From the NCBI RefSeq assembly GCF_958979055.1, contig NC_084886.1, positions 6,061,154 to 6,125,153 on the forward strand: a stretch of 64,000 nucleotides of DNA, given 5' to 3'. Source of the stretch: Alnus glutinosa. Taxonomy: Eukaryota > Streptophyta > Magnoliopsida > Fagales > Betulaceae. The notes beneath the pieces are model-generated. The model was not told the origin of the DNA, ran no database searches, and saw only the letters and a program-made list of their open reading frames with translations. Positions 58,992 through 64,000 of the stretch are shown here, piece by piece; position 1 is the stretch's first letter; each line of letters starts with the position of its first letter. Both the position numbers and the translations under genes were made by a program.

Positions 58992-61900
58992 TCAAGATGA
59001 ATATATGTTGACTATATTCATCTTGGAAAGCAAGAATTCAAAAGAAGCTCTGCCAAGAGCTTTAGTGAAAATGACAGTAAGTTGATGCTGAGTAGTAATG
59101 TGCACTGGTCGTAGAGAACCTTGTTGGATTTTATCATGAACGAGGTGGCAAACAATATCGATATGCTTAGTCCTCTCATGAAAAACAGGATTAGCTGCAA
59201 TGTGGAGAGCAGCTTTGTTGTCACAAAATAAAAGAGCTGGTTGAGGATGAGGAATGTGAAAATCACGAAGAAGAGAGAATAACCAAGTGAGTTCACAAGA
59301 ACAGGCTGCCATAAACCGATATTCTGCTTCGGCCGAGGAGTGAGAAATGGTGTGTTGTTTCTTGGATTTCCAGGAAACAAGAGCATCTCCAATAAAAACA
59401 CAGAATCCAGTAATAGAGCGGCGAGAATCAGAACAAGCAGCCAATCACTATCACAGAAGGCTTTTATCTTAAGATATGAAGAAGCAGGATAAAAGAGACC
59501 TTGTCCTGGAGAACCCTTAAGATAACGAAGAAGCCGAGAAGCAGCAGCCATGTGTGGTTGCCGAGGACTATGCATGAACTGATTGAGAACTTGAACAGAA
59601 AAATAAATGTCATGCCGAGTGATGGTTAAGTAAATTAACCTTCCTTTCAACCGGCAGTATGAAGTAGGATCAGGGAGGAGATCACCATCATTCCGAGAGA
59701 GTTTGAGGTTTGATTCCATGGGAAAATTGGCTGGCCTAGTAGTAAGAAGACCACTATCTTGTAAAATATCGGGACAATATTTTCGCTGACTGACAGAAAT
59801 ACCTTTGGTAGTACGAGCAAGCTCCAAACCAAGAAAATATTTGACTGTCCCTAAGTCTTTGAGTCGAAACTAAGAATTAAGGAATGTAGTGAGAGAAGAG
59901 AAAGCATTCAAGTCGTTGTTGGTGACAACAATGTCATCAACATATACTAGGAGAGCAACAAAAGAACTGCCTTGAAGTCGTGTGAAAAGAGAGTAGTCAA
60001 ACTTTGATTGAGTAAAGCCATTGGTGATCAAGGTAGAAGAAAACCGAGAGAACCATTGGTGAGAAGCCTGTTTTAATCCATATAAGGATTTGTTGAGTTT
60101 ACAGACTTTGGACTCCTCTTGAGAAGAAAACCCAGGTGGTAATTTCATGTAGACCTCTTCATCCAAAGAACCATGTAAGAAGACATTGTTGACATCTAGT
60201 TGATGTAGATGCCAACCTTTTGCAGCAGCAAGAGCTAGAAATAATCGGACAGTGGTGAGCTTGGCCACGGGAGAAAAAGTTTCAAGGTAGTTAATACCTT
60301 CACTTTGGTTGTATCCCTTAGCCACCAAACGAGCTTTATACCTCTCGAGTTCCCCAGTGGATTTGAATTTGACCTTGTAAACCCATTTGCAACCGATGGG
60401 AATCTTATGGGGAGGAAGATCAACCAAGGTCCAAGTTTGATTTTCCTCTAGAGTAGTGATTTCAGCCTGCATAGCCTCTCTCCAATGTGGATATTTGACA
60501 GCTTGATGAAAAAATTGAGGCTCAATATAGAGGAAACAGACAAGCTAAAACGATTGTGAGCAGGAGAAAGCTTTTTATAAGAAAGGTAGGAAGAGAGAGG
60601 ATATGATATACCTGAGGAAGGAGCAGAATCATCATGAGAGGGAAGAGGAGAGTGGGGAGAAGAACTAGCCTGCCGACAATGAAAATCCTGCAAGTAAGTA
60701 GGAGGGTTTCGAAGTCTTGAAGATCTTCGAATATTAGTGGGGGGTTGGGGATGGAAACAGGAACAGGAACAATAGTAGAAGCAGGAATAGAAGTATGAGA
60801 ATAATCAGGAATTGAATTAGAAAGAACAAAACAACCATCAGCCGTAGGATTTAAAAGATTAGAAGCATAGGGAAAAACATTCTCATGAAATATAACATTG
60901 CGGGAAATAAAGACAGATTTATTGTGAAGGTTAAAGAGTGAATAGCCTTTAACATTAGAAGGATATCCAATCATGATGCAAGGTGTGGCTCGAGAATCAA
61001 ATTTGGTTCTAGAATGAAGAAGGGTGGAAGCATAAAATAAACAACCAAAAACACGCAAATGAGAATAAACAGGTAGTTTATGAAACATGATTTCAAATGG
61101 AGATTTGTTAGAAATAAGGGGGGTTGGAATGCGGTTAATTAGATGAGTGGCAGTGAGCACACAATTACCCCAAAAAAGTAATGGAAGATTGGCTTGAAAA
61201 CGAAGAGATCGAGCAACATTGAGTAAGTGTTGGTGTTTACGTTCAACAACAACATTTTGTTGTGGGGTTTCTATACAAGTATGTTGGTGGATCACCCCTT
61301 TAGAGGCATAGAAATCTTGCATGAGAAATTCATTACCATTGTTATTTCATAAACATTTGATGTGAGTATGAAATTGTGTCTAAGCAAAGGTAAAAAAGGA
61401 TTGAAGGATAAATCGGGTTTGAGATTTATGTTGCATTAAGAAAACCCAAGTATATCAACTATGGTCATCAACGATTGTGAGAAAGTATTGAGAACCATTT
61501 GTGGATTTCTTAGAGAAAGGACCCCATATGTCACAGTGTATTAATTCAAAGATAAAATTGCTAACAAAAGAACTATTAACAAAAGGAAGCCATTTTTGTT
61601 TGGCAAGAGGACAAACAATGCATACATGATCCAGATTAATAGAAATAACATGAACAGATTTGTGTAAAAGGGAAAGTCTAGATGACGATAAGTGACCTAG
61701 ACGATAATGCCGAATATCATCATAAACATTGTTGATTAAAAGTGCGGAAAAAACAGAAGAAACAATCGTCCCCCAGCTGATTAGATTCTGTATGAAACAA
61801 TGTTTAGGAAGAAAAATTAGACAACAAGACAGATTAACAATTAACTTACTAACAGAAAGGAGGTTGAAAGAAAATGAAGGTACACACAGCACATTAGTTA

Positions 61901-63346
61901 AAATCAAAGATGAAGAGAGGCGGACAGTGCCGATGTGTGTAACTAAGGCTCTTTGGCCATTTGGTAAATTGACATGAGAAGAAACAATAGTAGTTATTGT
62001 GGTTAAAAAATGAACAGAGTCTACCATATGATCGGTGGCGCCAGTATCGATGATCCAGGAGTGTTTAGAAGTGTTTGTGGATGCAATTTGAAATGAATGA
62101 GAAGAATAAAAAACAGAATGTTTATTACTCAAACAATGACGAAGAGAAGGAATGAGTTTACCTGTCAATTTAGAGAAAAGATAGTCCTGGTGGGGTGAGG
62201 TACCTACTTGATGAGCAGAAGAATCGGAGGATACTGGTTTGAGTAAAGCCAAGAGCTGGTGACACTGTTCTGTTGTGATGGGAAGCTGGGAGAGAGAAGA
62301 CTCAGAGTCTTGAACATGATTAGCCGAATGAGAATTGCCACCACCTTTGTTTTTGGTAAACTTAGAACCGGGAGGGAACCCATGTAGTCTGTAGCACTTT
62401 TCTACAGTATAACCAAGAAGTCCACAATGACTGTAGAGAGGCTTATCCTTGCGCAGAGTCTAAGGTTTTGCAAGGCGAGCTGGTGATGAAGGAGCAGCAA
62501 TCGAAACCTTGCTCAACAAAGCTGCAGAGTTGTGGGTAAAATAACCAACAGAAGCAGATGCTTCACGTTGGCGTTCCTCTTGAAGAACAAGGGAAAACAC
62601 CTTGTTAATAGGAGGGAGAGGCTCAATGAGTAAAATCTGACCCATAATATGAGAGAAACTGTCGTTTAATCCCATAAGAAATTGGAAAACGTATTCATGA
62701 TGAAAATAATCATGAATAGTTTTCATTGAACCACAAGAACAAGAGGGAATGGGGTGATAATTACTTAGCTCATCCCAAAATGATTTGATTTGGGTGAAAT
62801 AAGCTCCCAAATAATCATGAATAGTTTTCATTGAACCACAAGAACAAGAGGGAATGGGGTGATAATTACTTAGCTCATCCCAAAATGATTTGATTTGGGT
62901 GAAATAAGCTCCCACATAAAGATCCTCTTGAGAAAGAGAAGAAAGAGATTTATGAAGTTAATAAATGTGTGGGCCATTTTTTTTTTTTGAGAAAACCATT
63001 CTTTTAAATCAATCCAAACATCAGCAGCATTTTCAATGTGTATAACGCTGGAGGCTATTTCTTTGGAGACAGAGTTTAAAATCCATGAAAGGACTATGGT
63101 GTTACAACGAACCCAAGCATGGGATTCAGAACCAGAGTCATCCAAAAGCTTGCTGAGTGAGCCATCCAAAAAACCGAGTTTGTTTTTAGCCGTAATGGCC
63201 ATGATCATGGACCTACTCCATGTCTGATAATTTTGACCATCTAAAGGGAGAGAGACCAGGATAAACCCTAGACTATCTCCATTATGGTGATGATAAGGAC
63301 TCGAAGGATCCTCATTGAAAGAAGAAGAGGGAATGACGGAAGCCAT
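58992..63346 (-). pseudogene. Degenerate copia gag-pol
   Basis: Gag starts MASVIPSSSFNEDPSSPYHH at 63346, shifts frame near 62955, and contains a 105-bp tandem duplication. The zinc-knuckle region (SHCGLLGYTVEKC) has Tyr where Cys and His are expected, and a TAG precedes it near 62461. Protease retains WIIDTGATDHM (about 62050). The integrase core (HCDIWGPF) is followed by stops near 61450 and 61350, then VFGCLFY. RT keeps [20 protein letters not shown] and YVDDIV (about 59940). RNase H shifts frame near 59450 (FCDSDW, then [13 protein letters not shown]). The lesions are spread over all domains, so no functional polyprotein is expected. Confidence 0.88.
62704..62913 (-). repeat. Exact 105-bp tandem duplication in copia gag
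   Basis: Two adjacent copies (62704-62808 and 62809-62913) appear identical. The minus-strand frame repeats 35 residues, including GAYFTQIKSFWDELSNYHP, without shifting. Confidence 0.9.
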
Positions 63347-63373
63347 GAAAAAATCAGAATTGATCTGATACCA

Positions 63374-63667
63374 TGTGAAGCATTTGAGTGCGAGAGAAAA
63401 TGATGAAAAGTTCTTGTTGGCATTTCATCGAGCAGGTTATAAACATATATAAGCAAGAATGCTATAAAGGGAAAATGAAAGAATACAGCCACGGAGAATA
63501 GAAATAGCAAAGAATCTATACAGCTCAATCTAACAGACTAACAAGAGAATCTTCTACAATTTTCTAGCAAGAGCATCTTATGGTGCAGGCATCTCCATGT
63601 AAGTAGCTGAGAAAGATGACATCTGTACAAAGGAATCCATCTGTCCAGCTGATGTGTATTCGCAATA
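63374..63667 (-). repeat. 5' LTR of the copia element
   Basis: On the + strand it runs from TGTGAAGCATTTGAGTGCGA to GTGTATTCGCAATA, followed by the target duplication TATGG. Confidence 0.92.
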
Positions 63668-63672
63668 TATGG

Positions 63673-64000
63673 AGTTGGTCACAAACAATATAAGGTAATT
63701 AATTATATTATACCACATAGTGATATATCATTAGTTTACAAAAAAAAAGAAATGCTATTTTTTAAGCTGCTTGATTTCAAGGAGTCTTATGTAACCACCT
63801 TAGTGGCCTAACCATTAAGCTTACCCACGAAGAATTTTTTGTTTTTGTTTTTTATTTTTGGATAAGGAGGAGAAAGTATTCTTTAAGCACACATAATCGT
63901 ATGATTATATTGTATTAACGCATGGATATATACATATCCTAAGCACTTGTGTTGTCCCACGCTCTAGCAATAGCTAAGTCAATTATTTTCGTTTGGGTGT
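63673..64000. other. Right-end flank, nothing recognised
   Basis: AT-rich sequence after the copia target duplication. No coding, LTR or RNA signature. Confidence 0.5.

Larger units (their letters stand above)
58690..63667 (-). mobile_element. Ty1/copia retrotransposon with both LTRs
   Basis: About 4.98 kb. The LTRs, 58690-58984 and 63374-63667, are flanked by the exact 5-bp target duplication TATGG (58685-58689 and 63668-63672). A primer binding site TGGTATCAGATC (minus strand, initiator tRNA-Met type) abuts the right LTR. A polypurine tract, TTGAGGGGGAG, abuts the left LTR. The minus-strand order gag, protease, integrase, RT and RNase H defines copia. By eye the two LTRs differ at about 26 sites plus one indel in 295 bases, which points to an old insertion. 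Coding lesions make it non-autonomous. Confidence 0.93.

Overview
The window is eukaryotic nuclear DNA from a flowering plant, almost certainly a eudicot and probably a woody rosid. The evidence is AT-rich, intron-split genes whose closest recognisable relatives are Arabidopsis proteins, long introns, and abundant plant LINE, Ty1/copia, Ty3 and MITE debris. I cannot name the species. No CRISPR array, tRNA or rRNA gene, bacterial operon or convincing new biological system was found; the unusual content is decayed genes and nested mobile elements.

Region by region. 1-8.7 kb: 5' two-thirds of a minus-strand CCAR1/DBC1-like gene (RSA1/EMB1579 type) that runs off the left edge. 8.7-15.3 kb: no gene, but a series of fold-back MITEs and AT microsatellites. 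15.3-16.3 kb: NAP-type NAC transcription factor (+). 17.4-19.7 kb: CYP704B1-like P450 (+). 20.0-22.6 kb: Mpo1/DUF962-like gene (-) with a LINE remnant in intron 1. 23.5-24.8 kb: proteasome subunit RPN6 (-), single coding exon. 24.8-34.4 kb: LINE remnants, a 32-bp minisatellite, a possible leader exon, a stop-bearing DUF1645 pseudogene and a Tourist-like MITE. 34.4-36.0 kb: TPR-SET protein (-), single exon. 37.9-46.3 kb: complete 16-exon APC2 gene (-), with one probable GC-AG intron. 46.4-47.3 kb: an 879-bp non-LTR element with a 13-bp target duplication. 47.5-49.0 kb: nested non-autonomous DNA elements. 50.0-57.8 kb: a UCP3-type mitochondrial carrier locus (+) carrying three lesions; its 6.9-kb intron holds a decayed Ty3 chromovirus, itself hit by several further insertions including a 1.25-kb internally deleted LINE. 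58.7-63.7 kb: a Ty1/copia element (-) with both LTRs, a TATGG target duplication and broken gag-pol.

The genes serve unrelated housekeeping or tissue-specific roles (proteasome, anaphase-promoting complex, RNA/chromatin regulation, pollen-wall lipid hydroxylation, senescence transcription, sphingoid-base catabolism) and show no sign of co-regulation. Exon boundaries were deduced from GT-AG sites (one GC-AG), reading phase and remembered family protein sequences; none was verified against transcripts.
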